A DNA stretch of 44,675 nucleotides from Rhodopirellula europaea 6C (lineage in GTDB: Bacteria; Planctomycetota; Planctomycetia; Pirellulales; Pirellulaceae). This document shows positions 1 through 7,569 of this stretch, in pieces (position 1 is the first letter of the stretch; every line of letters begins with the position of its first letter). Made by a program: the position numbers and the translations under genes. The stretch covers positions 1 through 44,675 of the forward strand of contig NZ_ANMO01000103.1 in assembly GCF_000338295.1 (NCBI RefSeq), in the 5' to 3' direction. The notes under the pieces are model-generated. The model did not search any database, was not told the origin of the DNA, and saw only the letters and a program-made list of their open reading frames with translations.

Positions 1-17
1 ATCTCAAAACACAATCA

Positions 18-383
18 CTAGTGACCTCGCCATTCCTCTCCCATAGCCCGCAATATCGCCACACCAACCGCCTCGGTGTTCTCCAAAACATCCGCGTTGC
101 AAAACCGCAAAACGGTCCATCCTTCGCGATTCAATTGAGCTGTTCGGCTCATGTCTTGTTGCTCTTGATGTTCGTGGTAGTCGCCATCGAGTTCAACGAT
201 CAATCGTTTCTCGACACAGGCAAAGTCGGCGATGAAAGGTGGGATGGGGAACTGGCGTCGAAATTTGTGTCCGTTGAGTCGACGGTTGCGGAGGAGTGTC
301 CAGACGAGTGATTCGGCTTTGGTTTGGTTGGTGCGGAGCTCGCGAGCGTTTTGTGTTAGTTGAGGTGGTTGGCGGATTGGCAT
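18..383 (-). CDS. DUF559 domain protein (Vsr-like endonuclease fold)
   Basis: 121 residues, a complete single-domain DUF559 protein. The family is related to very-short-patch-repair endonucleases and the restriction-endonuclease fold; its biological role is not established. The core reads as a basic N-terminal helix (residues 10-45), then a strand-turn-strand with Asp53, Glu64 and Asp66 (FIADFACVEKRLIVELDG), which is the likely metal site, then His70 and the final RFCNADVLEN helix typical of the family. The ATG at 381-383 has only a weak GAG upstream. The gene lies alone between the window edge and a palindrome/heptamer array, and its stop codon (18-20) falls in one copy of an 8-bp direct repeat. 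DUF559 genes are often found as solitary, scattered genes. Family assignment is confident; nuclease activity is inferred. Confidence 0.85.
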   Translation of the reverse strand: MPIRQPPQLTQNARELRTNQTKAESLVWTLLRNRRLNGHKFRRQFPIPPFIADFACVEKRLIVELDGDYHEHQEQQDMSRTAQLNREGWTVLRFCNADVLENTEAVGVAILRAMGEEWRGH

Positions 384-419
384 GGTTGGCTCTGTTTGGT
401 GGATTCCCCCTCACCCTTG

Positions 420-448
420 CCCTCTCCCCCGGAAGCCGGGGGAGAGGG
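420..448. repeat. 13-bp-stem palindrome, REP-like
   Basis: A perfect inverted repeat: CCCTCTCCCCCGG (420-432), loop AAG, CCGGGGGAGAGGG (436-448). It is preceded by CCCCTCACCCTTG, a pyrimidine-rich lead that I recognise from a very widespread family of intergenic palindromes whose spurious translation contains PLTLALSP. It sits 37 bp upstream of the DUF559 start codon. No T-run follows on either strand, so it is more like a dispersed palindrome than a terminator. Confidence 0.8.
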
Positions 449-473
449 GACGGCGCGTCGCTGACGCTCCTTT

Positions 474-571
474 GCTAACAGCTAACAGCTAACAGCTAAC
501 AGCTAACAGCTAACAGCTAACAGCTAACAGCTAACAGCTAACAGCTAACAGCTAACAGCTAGTAGCTAGTG
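474..571. repeat. Heptanucleotide tandem repeat (GCTAACA)n
   Basis: Twelve perfect head-to-tail copies of GCTAACA occupy 474-557. Two degenerate units follow, GCTAGTA (558-564) and GCTAGTG (565-571). The array ends 4 bp short of the moxR stop codon. A 7-bp unit shifts frame, so an array of this kind would be expected to vary in copy number by slippage. No coding frame crosses it in a believable way. Confidence 0.97.
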
Positions 572-575
572 ACTC

Positions 576-1613
576 TCACTCCTCTTCCAACAACCTTGCG
601 ACGATGTCTCGGGCGGTCATGCCTTCGGCTTGGGCGGCGAAGGTGGTGATCAGTCGGTGTGTCAGCACGGGCAGTGCCACGGATCGAATGTCTTCGGTGC
701 GAACCATGTAGGAACCTTCCAGTGCGGCTCGTGACTTGGCACCCAAGATCAAATCTTGAACCGCTCGCGGGCCAGCACCCCAGGACACCAACGGCAGCAA
801 CCATGACGGAGCGGTTCCGCCGGCCGGTCGAGTCTTGCGGACCAATTGGGCGGCTTCGGTGTAGATGTGATCTGGCACCGGGATGCGGCGCACGAGGTCT
901 TGATTGGCGATGATGTTCTCTGCCGTCATCAAGTGTTGAAGTTCAGGCAACTTTCCGCCCGTCGTTGTGCGAGCGATCGCGATCTCTTCTTCTTCGGACG
1001 GGTAATCCAGTTCGATCAACGCCATGAAGCGATCCAGTTGAGCTTCCGGCAACGGGTACGTGCCTTCTTGTTCAACTGGGTTTTGCGTTGCGAGCACCAT
1101 GAACGGTGGTGGCAGGTCAAAGCCTTTGCCGACAACGGTGATGCGTTGTTCCTGCATCGCTTCCAGCATCGCGGCCTGCGTCTTGGGTGGGGCTCGGTTG
1201 ATTTCGTCGGCCAACACGATGTTTGCGAACACTGGTCCATGAGCGAACTGGAACTCACGACGACCGTCGCCGTTGTCTTGCAGGATGTCGGTGCCGGTGA
1301 TGTCCATGGGCATCAAGTCCGGTGTGAACTGGATGCGATTGAACTTGAGCGACATCGTTTCGGCGAGCTTGCTGACCAGCAGAGTCTTTGCCAATCCTGG
1401 AACTCCCATCAACAAAGCGTGTCGTCGTGCAAACAAGCACACCAATAACAGATCGATGGTTTCACGTTGGCCGACGATGACGCGAGCCAGCTCGTCTCGG
1501 AGTTGCTGCGTCAATCGTCCGAGTCGGTCGACTGCTTGGACGTCGTCATCGCTCAGCGATGGTTCGGTCACCGAGGAAGCGGATGAGTTGTTGGACACCA
1601 CCGATTGCGACAT
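576..1613 (-). CDS. MoxR-family AAA+ ATPase
   Basis: 345 residues, the usual MoxR length. MoxR proteins are cytoplasmic AAA+ chaperone-like ATPases that help assemble or activate partner complexes, often with DUF58 and von Willebrand factor A proteins. Walker A GVPGLAKT is at residues 70-77, Walker B NIVLADEINRA at 131-141 and sensor-1 LATQNP at 174-179, followed by the family hallmark EQEGTYPLPEAQLDRF. I chose the ATG at 1611-1613 because an AGGA lies upstream and residues before it in the longer frame show no conservation. The usual DUF58 partner is not next to it: the coding sequence runs straight into the heptamer repeat. A partner could lie beyond the left edge. The opposite neighbour is divergent. 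Confidence 0.93.
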   Translation of the reverse strand: MSQSVVSNNSSASSVTEPSLSDDDVQAVDRLGRLTQQLRDELARVIVGQRETIDLLLVCLFARRHALLMGVPGLAKTLLVSKLAETMSLKFNRIQFTPDLMPMDITGTDILQDNGDGRREFQFAHGPVFANIVLADEINRAPPKTQAAMLEAMQEQRITVVGKGFDLPPPFMVLATQNPVEQEGTYPLPEAQLDRFMALIELDYPSEEEEIAIARTTTGGKLPELQHLMTAENIIANQDLVRRIPVPDHIYTEAAQLVRKTRPAGGTAPSWLLPLVSWGAGPRAVQDLILGAKSRAALEGSYMVRTEDIRSVALPVLTHRLITTFAAQAEGMTARDIVARLLEEE

Positions 1614-1653
1614 CTGAATTTCCTGTCGTGAACTTTGTACAAGCCAGCGGGAT

Positions 1654-1683
1654 ACTATAACCGCCCAAGCGGTGCCGCCGCAA
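1654..1683 (-). promoter_or_regulatory. Candidate sigma-70-type promoter for moxR
   Basis: On the minus strand, TTGCGG (1683-1678), an 18-bp spacer and TATAGT (1659-1654) lie about 40 bp upstream of the moxR ATG. The -10 hexamer is good (5 of 6) and the -35 fair. Planctomycete promoters are poorly defined, so this is tentative. Confidence 0.35.
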
Positions 1684-1883
1684 AGATCGAGGCCGACTTT
1701 TATAGGTCCAGCGTCAGTAATCGATGTCTCGCGAATCAACTCATCCACGACGCCGTCCAAAGATGAGAATCCGATGAAACTCCAAAAACACTGAGCTTTT
1801 AGGCTGTTCCGAGCCACACAGCGGACGCCGCAATTCGATAGGCTAGCCAATGAAACCTTTATGAAACTGCTGTCGGAACCGCT

Positions 1884-3740
1884 ATGATTTTCACCCGGAG
1901 ATTCGCTGTGATGTGGGACACTCCTCAATCCGCCCATCGTTCGTTCAAAACTCAAAGGCCTTGTTCATCAAACTGGACAGGCTGTAACAGAACGCTTTGG
2001 CTGTTTGGTTTGGGCGGTTATCACTCTGTCGTTATCGCTTTCGCATTGGTTGGGGGGCTGACGCTGAGCGGCGGACATAGCGTCCTTGCACAGGATCAGC
2101 TGATTCCGCTAGGCGGGGCAAAGGATTTGCTGACGCCGTCGGAACCGCCAAACGTCATTGGCGGTCGCTACGTCCATGATGACTCGATTGGCTTCTTGGC
2201 TTTGTCACCATCGCATTGGTGGGACAATGATATGTTTCGGTTGTATCCCACGGAAATTCTCCGTGTGCAGGCAAAGGAAACCATTGGGATCGATCCGAAC
2301 GACATCCGAGAAATTCAAGCAACGTTTGGATTGTCGTTCGAAACCGGTCAGCCATTGTTCGCTGCCGTGGTCCAACTCACTGGAAAGGTCGACGGGAAAG
2401 TCTTGAAAGAAGCATTGGACCTGGATCCACGCCCGATCAAGATCGGCGATCACACGGCTGTACGAGTGAATGGGCCCGTTCCAATGGTGCTCAGTCGATT
2501 GGAATCGGCGGCTAAATTTGGCGACGGTGAGGAAGGCGAAATTTGGTATGTCGGGTCGCCGGATTGGTTGATCGAAACTGCCGCCGCTCAAGCCAAGGTT
2601 GACGAGTCAGAGCGTGGTCCTTTGCCAATTCGTTTGGCGTCTCTGCCGAAACGCGACGGGATCTCGGCGGTGGTGGAAATGAAAACGATCCGCCCAATCG
2701 TCAGTGGCTTTGCAATGAATGCCGCGGCGCAATTGCCTCACCAGCTTCAACCTCTTGGGCAGCTTCCCGGCCTGACCGACGCGATCCTTTTGCATTTGGA
2801 TCTGAAAGGAGATGCGATTGCGTTGGATTTGACTCTGGTCGGCATCGATGAGTCCGCCGCTGAACAGATCGAAGGAATTCTGCAGGATTCGTTGATCGAA
2901 GCTCAAACTCTGGCAATGGCTTCGATCCAACAAAACCTCGAACAATCGGGTGTGTCGCCCGCGATGCGGGATGCGGTGCAGTCTTATGCGGCTCGGATTT
3001 CCGCCATGGTGATGGAGTCCTTTCAGACTTTGAGGGTTGAGCGCGACGTCACCATTCAAGCGGAATCGGAATTGAGTATCGCGTCGACCGGAGTTTTGGT
3101 GGGGCTTTTGTTGCCGGCTGTTCAAGCGGGCCGCCAAGCCGCTCGCCGGGTGCAGTCATCCAACAACATCAAGCAAATCATGCTGGGGATTCACAACCAC
3201 CATGCCGCATACCAGCAACTGCCGCTTTCAGCGATCGCTGACGATGAGGGCAACCCTTTGTTGAGCTGGCGAGTGAAGTTGCTTCCATTTCTCGACGAGA
3301 TGGAGCTCTATGAACAGTTTCGTTTGGATGAGCCATGGGACAGCGAACACAATCTGCAAGTCGCCCAGCAAGTTCCCGAGGTTTACGAATCAATCGGGCT
3401 GAACGTGGAGCCTGGCCATACGATTTATCAGGCCGTGGTTGGAGAAGAGATTGGCATCAGGCCAATGCAGACGACAAAGTTTCGCGACTTCTTGGACGGC
3501 CTTTCCAATTCGGTCCTTGTGTTGGAAGCAGACGCAGACGAAGCGGTCTTTTGGACTCAACCAAAAGACCTAGCCATCGACCTGAACGACCCGTTGAACG
3601 GATTGGGGCATGCTCGGATGGGCGGGTTCCATGTCGGAATGGCAGACGGCGCGGTGAAGTTCATCTCCGAGAACATCGACGCCCAGCTTTTCAGAAAGTT
3701 GCTGACGCGAGCCGGCAATGAACCGGTGGACGTCCCGTAG
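1884..3740 (+). CDS. Secreted protein with C-terminal DUF1559-like domain
   Basis: 618 residues from the first ATG; an internal ATG at 1911 is an alternative with a slightly better purine-rich upstream. A hydrophobic export segment (about residues 40-70, [13 protein letters not shown]...GGHSVLAQ) ends with a plausible signal-peptidase site after VLA. Residues about 75-390 form a domain I do not recognise. The last 220 residues are DUF1559-like: a [17 protein letters not shown] helix, [18 protein letters not shown], then ...[18 protein letters not shown], matching the usual end of the family. It lacks the N-terminal prepilin methylation motif normally preceding the [11 protein letters not shown] helix. 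DUF1559 is strongly expanded in Planctomycetes and its function is unknown. The convergent neighbour is the serine dehydratase. Confidence 0.85.
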   Translation: MIFTRRFAVMWDTPQSAHRSFKTQRPCSSNWTGCNRTLWLFGLGGYHSVVIAFALVGGLTLSGGHSVLAQDQLIPLGGAKDLLTPSEPPNVIGGRYVHDDSIGFLALSPSHWWDNDMFRLYPTEILRVQAKETIGIDPNDIREIQATFGLSFETGQPLFAAVVQLTGKVDGKVLKEALDLDPRPIKIGDHTAVRVNGPVPMVLSRLESAAKFGDGEEGEIWYVGSPDWLIETAAAQAKVDESERGPLPIRLASLPKRDGISAVVEMKTIRPIVSGFAMNAAAQLPHQLQPLGQLPGLTDAILLHLDLKGDAIALDLTLVGIDESAAEQIEGILQDSLIEAQTLAMASIQQNLEQSGVSPAMRDAVQSYAARISAMVMESFQTLRVERDVTIQAESELSIASTGVLVGLLLPAVQAGRQAARRVQSSNNIKQIMLGIHNHHAAYQQLPLSAIADDEGNPLLSWRVKLLPFLDEMELYEQFRLDEPWDSEHNLQVAQQVPEVYESIGLNVEPGHTIYQAVVGEEIGIRPMQTTKFRDFLDGLSNSVLVLEADADEAVFWTQPKDLAIDLNDPLNGLGHARMGGFHVGMADGAVKFISENIDAQLFRKLLTRAGNEPVDVP

Positions 3741-3764
3741 CGAATTGTCTTCGCTTGCTTGTCT

Positions 3765-3792
3765 GAACGGCGCCGCTTTGGGTTGGCCGTTC
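3765..3792. terminator. Hairpin between convergent genes
   Basis: GAACGGC (3765-3771) and GCCGTTC (3786-3792) form a 7-bp stem with a 14-nt loop in the 59-bp spacer between two convergent genes. There is no U-tract, so a bidirectional terminator role is inferred only from position. Confidence 0.35.
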
Positions 3793-3799
3793 GCGCCGC

Positions 3800-5437
3800 T
3801 CAAGTCGAGACGGTGGCCTTGGTGTTCAGTGCCACCGGCTGAGGCGCACTGCATCCACACCCGCTGCCGCATTGTTGCAATCGTTTTTCGATTTGCAACG
3901 ATGTCGGCGTGGTCGCCAAACCGCCGAGCGCCGTGCAGCGATGTTCTCGTGGCATCCGTTCGGAAACTCGACGTGCCGCGTCGATGGTTTCGTCCAGCGG
4001 AATGACGGGATCAAATCCAGCCAAGCACATGTTGGCACATGAGATCGCGTTGCTGGCCGCGATCACGTTTTTGCCCAAGCAAGGGACTTCAACACGGTTG
4101 GCAACGGGGTCGCAAATTAAGCCCAGCATGTTTTGCAGGGCCATCGATGCGGCGCCGGTCGCTTGCGTGGTCGTTCCGCCCGCCATCGTGACCAAGGCTG
4201 CTGCGGACATAGCCGCGGCCGATCCACCTTCGGCCTGACATCCGCCGACTTCGGCAGCAAAGCTCCAAGCGGTAGCGATGAACACGCCGATCAAGCCAGC
4301 AGCTAAAAACGCTTTGGCGATTTCTTCGTCGGACAGCGACAGCGATTCACCCATCGCCAAACAAGTCGCAGGCAGTGCCGCGCAGGCTCCCGCGGTGGGG
4401 GCGGCGATGATCACGCCCATCGAGCTTTTCACTTCCATCATCGCGGTGGTGTAGAGCACGATTTGGTTCAGGGCACCTGCATCGAGCAATTGCCCCGACT
4501 GCAGCTTGTCACGGAAGCCGCCGGACTGGTACCCGAGCACTCGGTCGGCATACTCGGTTCCGTTCAAACCGGACTCAATGCTGGTGCGAGCGATCTGGAC
4601 GATCTCTATCATGCGGTCCAAAACTTCTCGCTCGGTCAGTCCGCCTCGCTGCATCTCATATTCAACCGCCCACTTCCAAAGTGGTTTGGAGTCGACGTTG
4701 GCTTGCGATGTCAGTGTGTTGCAATCTTGGAAGGGAATCTCAGCGTTGGGACGCGAGCGTATCGGCAGCACGGGTGCCAGGCGAACAATCGGCTCAGGAC
4801 TTTCCCAAGGAAGCGATCGTTGCAGCGTCGCGAATTCAAGGCGTTGGCTGGATTGAATCTGTAGCATCACGTTTTGATCGGATGTCCGGACATGGACATG
4901 ATCTGCCAGCAGTTCTTTCGCGAGCAATTCGCAATCCAGGGTTTGGATGGATTCGTTCGAGGCGGGGTCTGCTAGGCGAACAAGGGTCTCGTCAAAGCCA
5001 CCATCCATGGAGACATCAAAGTCGTCGATCGAGGTGACTTCGATCATGCCGCCGCCGGTGGAGATCGCAATCAGCGTGTGGGATTCTTGTTCGCCGCAAA
5101 CGGTCAGGCGATAGGTGTTCGGGTGAGCGTCGCCATAGTTGCCGTATTCAAATTCGAATGCGATGCCATTGTCGATCAGATGCTGGCGCGAGTTTGGCAA
5201 GCGTTCGTCGTGGGCTTCCCAGCCGAGCAACCCGCCGAACAAGCCCATGTCGGAACCTTGACTGGTGTGGGTCGCGGGAAGGGATCCCGATTCGTCGAAC
5301 TGAATCAGCACATGTTGCAGGTCGCCGCCCACCAGATCGCGGGCCAGGCGTCCAATTCGCAGAGCCGCGGCACAGTGCGAACTGCTGGGGCCACGCATCA
5401 CTGGGCCGATGACGTCATTGAAGATGCTGACGGTCAT
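3800..5437 (-). CDS. sdaA: L-serine dehydratase (single-chain, [4Fe-4S])
   Basis: 545 residues. It converts L-serine to pyruvate and ammonia in the cytoplasm using an oxygen-sensitive [4Fe-4S] cluster. The N-terminal beta domain starts FNDVIGPVMRGPSSSH, the family signature; the alpha domain follows. The three expected cluster cysteines are at about 400 (GGCQAEGG), 442 (LICDPVA) and 453 (VEVPC). Their spacing of 42 and 11 residues matches the classic single-chain enzymes as I recall them. I chose the ATG at 5435-5437, where the family N-terminus begins; a TTG at 5456-5458 would add seven residues. The C-terminus carries an unusual cysteine-rich tail (CGSGCGC) past the normal end. No obvious operon partner: the YycJ-like gene is 237 bp upstream. 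Confidence 0.95.
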   Translation of the reverse strand: MTVSIFNDVIGPVMRGPSSSHCAAALRIGRLARDLVGGDLQHVLIQFDESGSLPATHTSQGSDMGLFGGLLGWEAHDERLPNSRQHLIDNGIAFEFEYGNYGDAHPNTYRLTVCGEQESHTLIAISTGGGMIEVTSIDDFDVSMDGGFDETLVRLADPASNESIQTLDCELLAKELLADHVHVRTSDQNVMLQIQSSQRLEFATLQRSLPWESPEPIVRLAPVLPIRSRPNAEIPFQDCNTLTSQANVDSKPLWKWAVEYEMQRGGLTEREVLDRMIEIVQIARTSIESGLNGTEYADRVLGYQSGGFRDKLQSGQLLDAGALNQIVLYTTAMMEVKSSMGVIIAAPTAGACAALPATCLAMGESLSLSDEEIAKAFLAAGLIGVFIATAWSFAAEVGGCQAEGGSAAAMSAAALVTMAGGTTTQATGAASMALQNMLGLICDPVANRVEVPCLGKNVIAASNAISCANMCLAGFDPVIPLDETIDAARRVSERMPREHRCTALGGLATTPTSLQIEKRLQQCGSGCGCSAPQPVALNTKATVST

Positions 5438-5674
5438 GGGATCGCTCAAATGCAGCAAGAAGTGAAAATGAAGAAGCGATGACTCTGACTCAATTGACTT
5501 GCTGCGTCAAATTAACGGCGGAACGACGGAGGCGGATGGAAGCTTGTTCGCCCTAATGCATCGATTCGGGGGAGTCACGCTGGTCGGCGGGCAGGCATCG
5601 ACTTTGGGCTGGCTTGCAGGTTCATCGTGCCGTCGTCCCACCCGAGTATTTGAGCGGCGGATGCACACACCGCT

Positions 5675-6481
5675 TCAGAAGAACATTTGCTGTGTGAGTT
5701 TTCGGTTCTTCGCTGGAGAGACCCGAAGTGGTTGTGTCGCGAGATGGCGGTCGGCACAGATCAGCTGCAGCCGATCGCCCAGGCATTCGCGGTGGGTTCG
5801 CAGGGCGACGTCGGGGCAGTTGTTCTCATCGGACAGGTGGGCCAAGCAGGCCCACTGCAAATGGTCGCTGGCGAGGGAGATCACTTCGGCGGCTTCGCGA
5901 TTGGAGATGTGCCCGCGGGGGCCGGAAATTCGGTCGCGAAGAAATTCGGGGTAGCCCGAATGGGCCAACATGTTTTCGTCGTAGTTGCTTTCGATGAACA
6001 AGGCATCGAGCGTGTTGACGCTGGCGAGCATGTCATCGAAGACGCATCCCAGATCCGTCCACAATCCAAATCGAGAGCAGCCGTTGTCCAGCGTGAAGGC
6101 GGCTCCATCGACACCATCGTGTGGCGTCGGCATCGTCTCAATCGCGGTTTCGCCGATCGTGAACGTTTCGCCCGGGACGAAATGCTGGATGTCATGCACA
6201 GGACCGAGTGGGATACGACGCTCGGTCGACTGAAGGGTTCGGCGGCTGATGTGAATCGGCACATTGAGTTTGCGATTCAGGACGCCCAAGCATCCGATGT
6301 GGTCGCGGTGATCGTGCGAGATCACGATGGCGTCGATTTCCGATGCATCACGCCCGGCTTCGTTCAGTCGAGTTTGCACTTTGCGGAAACTGATCCCCGC
6401 ATCAAAGAGCACGCACTCCGAGCCCGTGTCAACGAAGACACAGTTACCGCTGCTTCCTGATTGCAAACACAGAACATCCAT
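5675..6481 (-). CDS. YycJ/WalJ-like metallo-beta-lactamase-fold hydrolase
   Basis: 268 residues. The N-terminus MDVLCLQSGSSGNCVFV is typical of the YycJ branch, whose members are thought to be nucleases or phosphodiesterases in the cytoplasm. The metal-binding motif HDHRDH is at residues 56-61 (HxHxDH), with further ligands expected at PTPHD, in the LFIESNYDENML segment, and at CLAHLS near the C-terminus. In Firmicutes the family sits in the WalRK operon, but here it is the last gene of the chaperone strand, 132 bp after the FmdB-like gene and on the same strand, so any functional link is weak. The exact substrate is unknown. Confidence 0.9.
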   Translation of the reverse strand: MDVLCLQSGSSGNCVFVDTGSECVLFDAGISFRKVQTRLNEAGRDASEIDAIVISHDHRDHIGCLGVLNRKLNVPIHISRRTLQSTERRIPLGPVHDIQHFVPGETFTIGETAIETMPTPHDGVDGAAFTLDNGCSRFGLWTDLGCVFDDMLASVNTLDALFIESNYDENMLAHSGYPEFLRDRISGPRGHISNREAAEVISLASDHLQWACLAHLSDENNCPDVALRTHRECLGDRLQLICADRHLATQPLRVSPAKNRKLTQQMFF

Positions 6482-6613
6482 GCCGGCAATCGTAGCAGGT
6501 TCTCAAGCGACGTAGGAGCGCTGTTTGATGGCACGGCGGCCAAATTCAACCGGCCGTGTTCCCAACCAATCGTGGTCGGTTGATGCACGGCCTTGGATGT
6601 CGGAAAGAGCGGC

Positions 6614-6892
6614 TCAGTCCTTGGACTTTGGCGTGGACTTCTTGGCTTTGCTGTCGCTCTTGGGTTCCGACTTGGGTTTGTCGGCGCTTTGCCCTTTTTT
6701 GTAGCTCTCGCTGCGGTAGTCGGTTTGGTAGAAGCCGCTGCCTTTGAAGACGATCGCAGCGCCGGTTCCAAACTGACGTTGCAGTTTGTTCTTTTTGCAT
6801 TCCGGGCACTTCTTCAGCACTTCGTCGTTGATGCCTTGGAACACTTCCAACTCGTGACCACAAGCTTCACACAAATAATCGTAAGTCGGCAT
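6614..6892 (-). CDS. FmdB-family zinc ribbon protein
   Basis: 92 residues. The first 45 residues form a zinc ribbon with Cys8/Cys11 and Cys29/Cys32 (MPTYDYLCEACG, KKCPECKK), the hallmark of the FmdB putative regulatory family. Then follow a Gly-Ser-Gly-Phe-Tyr segment (FKGSGFYQTDYRS) and a lysine/serine/proline-rich low-complexity tail, as in many relatives. The role is not known; regulators of amidase and methylotrophy genes gave the family its name. It lies 74 bp downstream of grpE on the same strand, probably in the same transcription unit. It has no clear Shine-Dalgarno site. Confidence 0.9.
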   Translation of the reverse strand: MPTYDYLCEACGHELEVFQGINDEVLKKCPECKKNKLQRQFGTGAAIVFKGSGFYQTDYRSESYKKGQSADKPKSEPKSDSKAKKSTPKSKD

Positions 6893-6966
6893 AGGAAAGG
6901 ATTGAAAGAAAAAGGGAGAAGGTGAAAAACAAAGGCGGTGTCAGGATCGGTTCAGGCAACCGACGA

Positions 6967-7569
6967 TCACTCCGAACCATCGCCGGTGCTGACGACGACT
7001 TGAGCGGGACGCACAACGCGGTCGTGCATTTGGAATCCGGGTGTTGCGACATGAGCGACCATGCCCGATGCGATCTCGGGATGAGGCATCTGCGAGATGG
7101 CTTCGTGGAAGTTCGGGTCGAACAGTTCGCCTTCGGCGGGAATCTCTTTGATCGCGTGTTTGGCCAGCACGTCGTCGAGTTGTTTGCGAACCATCGACAC
7201 ACCTTCGACCAATCCGGCCGTCGATTCGCCTTCACCGGCGGTGGTTGCGGCATCGATTGCACGCAGCAAGTTGTCACGGACTTGCAGGATGTCGGTGACC
7301 AGCGGCATGCCAGCAAATTTCAATTGCGCTTCGGTGTCGCGGCGCAGTCGTTTGCGAAAGTTCTCCGCTTCGGCTTGTGCTTGCAAAACGCGTTTGCTCG
7401 CCTCTTCGACTTCACCACGCAGACGCGTCATCTCTTCGTCGCGAGTTTCTTCGCCGGCTTCCGCGAACGCTTCGTCGTTGGCTGCGGCTTCGCCTTTAAA
7501 GGAAACCGTTTCCTGCGGGTCGAGTTGTTCGTCTTCGGATTGAAGTTCTTCGTTGGGTTGTTCGTTCAT
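6967..7569 (-). CDS. grpE: GrpE, nucleotide exchange factor for DnaK
   Basis: 200 residues, normal for GrpE. The first 45 residues are acidic and disordered. A long coiled coil follows (about 45-100, EMTRLRGEVEEASKRVLQAQ...ENFRKRLRRD), then the four-helix region LVTDILQVRDNLLRAI, and the C-terminal beta domain with FDPNFHEAISQMPHPE and GF-x(3)-DRVVRPAQVVVS. It accelerates ADP release from DnaK in the cytoplasm. Its ATG overlaps the dnaJ stop by 4 bp (ATGA), and the dnaJ end supplies a good GGAG site, so the two are translationally coupled. No dnaK is present in this window. Confidence 0.97.
   Translation of the reverse strand: MNEQPNEELQSEDEQLDPQETVSFKGEAAANDEAFAEAGEETRDEEMTRLRGEVEEASKRVLQAQAEAENFRKRLRRDTEAQLKFAGMPLVTDILQVRDNLLRAIDAATTAGEGESTAGLVEGVSMVRKQLDDVLAKHAIKEIPAEGELFDPNFHEAISQMPHPEIASGMVAHVATPGFQMHDRVVRPAQVVVSTGDGSE

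Larger units (their letters stand above)
18..573. other. Segment bracketed by 8-bp direct repeat CTAGTGAC
   Basis: CTAGTGAC occurs at 18-25 and again at 566-573, enclosing the DUF559 gene, the GC-rich palindrome and the heptamer array. This could be a target-site duplication of a small mobile module. The second copy overlaps the last degenerate heptamer, so a chance match through repeat decay is also possible. Confidence 0.4.

Noticed and set aside
296-478. Short plus-strand frame with PLTLALSPGSRGRG
   Set aside because: This is the translation of the palindromic repeat, which gives the same false peptide in many genomes.
474-571. CRISPR array
   Set aside because: The repeat unit is 7 bp with no spacers and no cas genes nearby.
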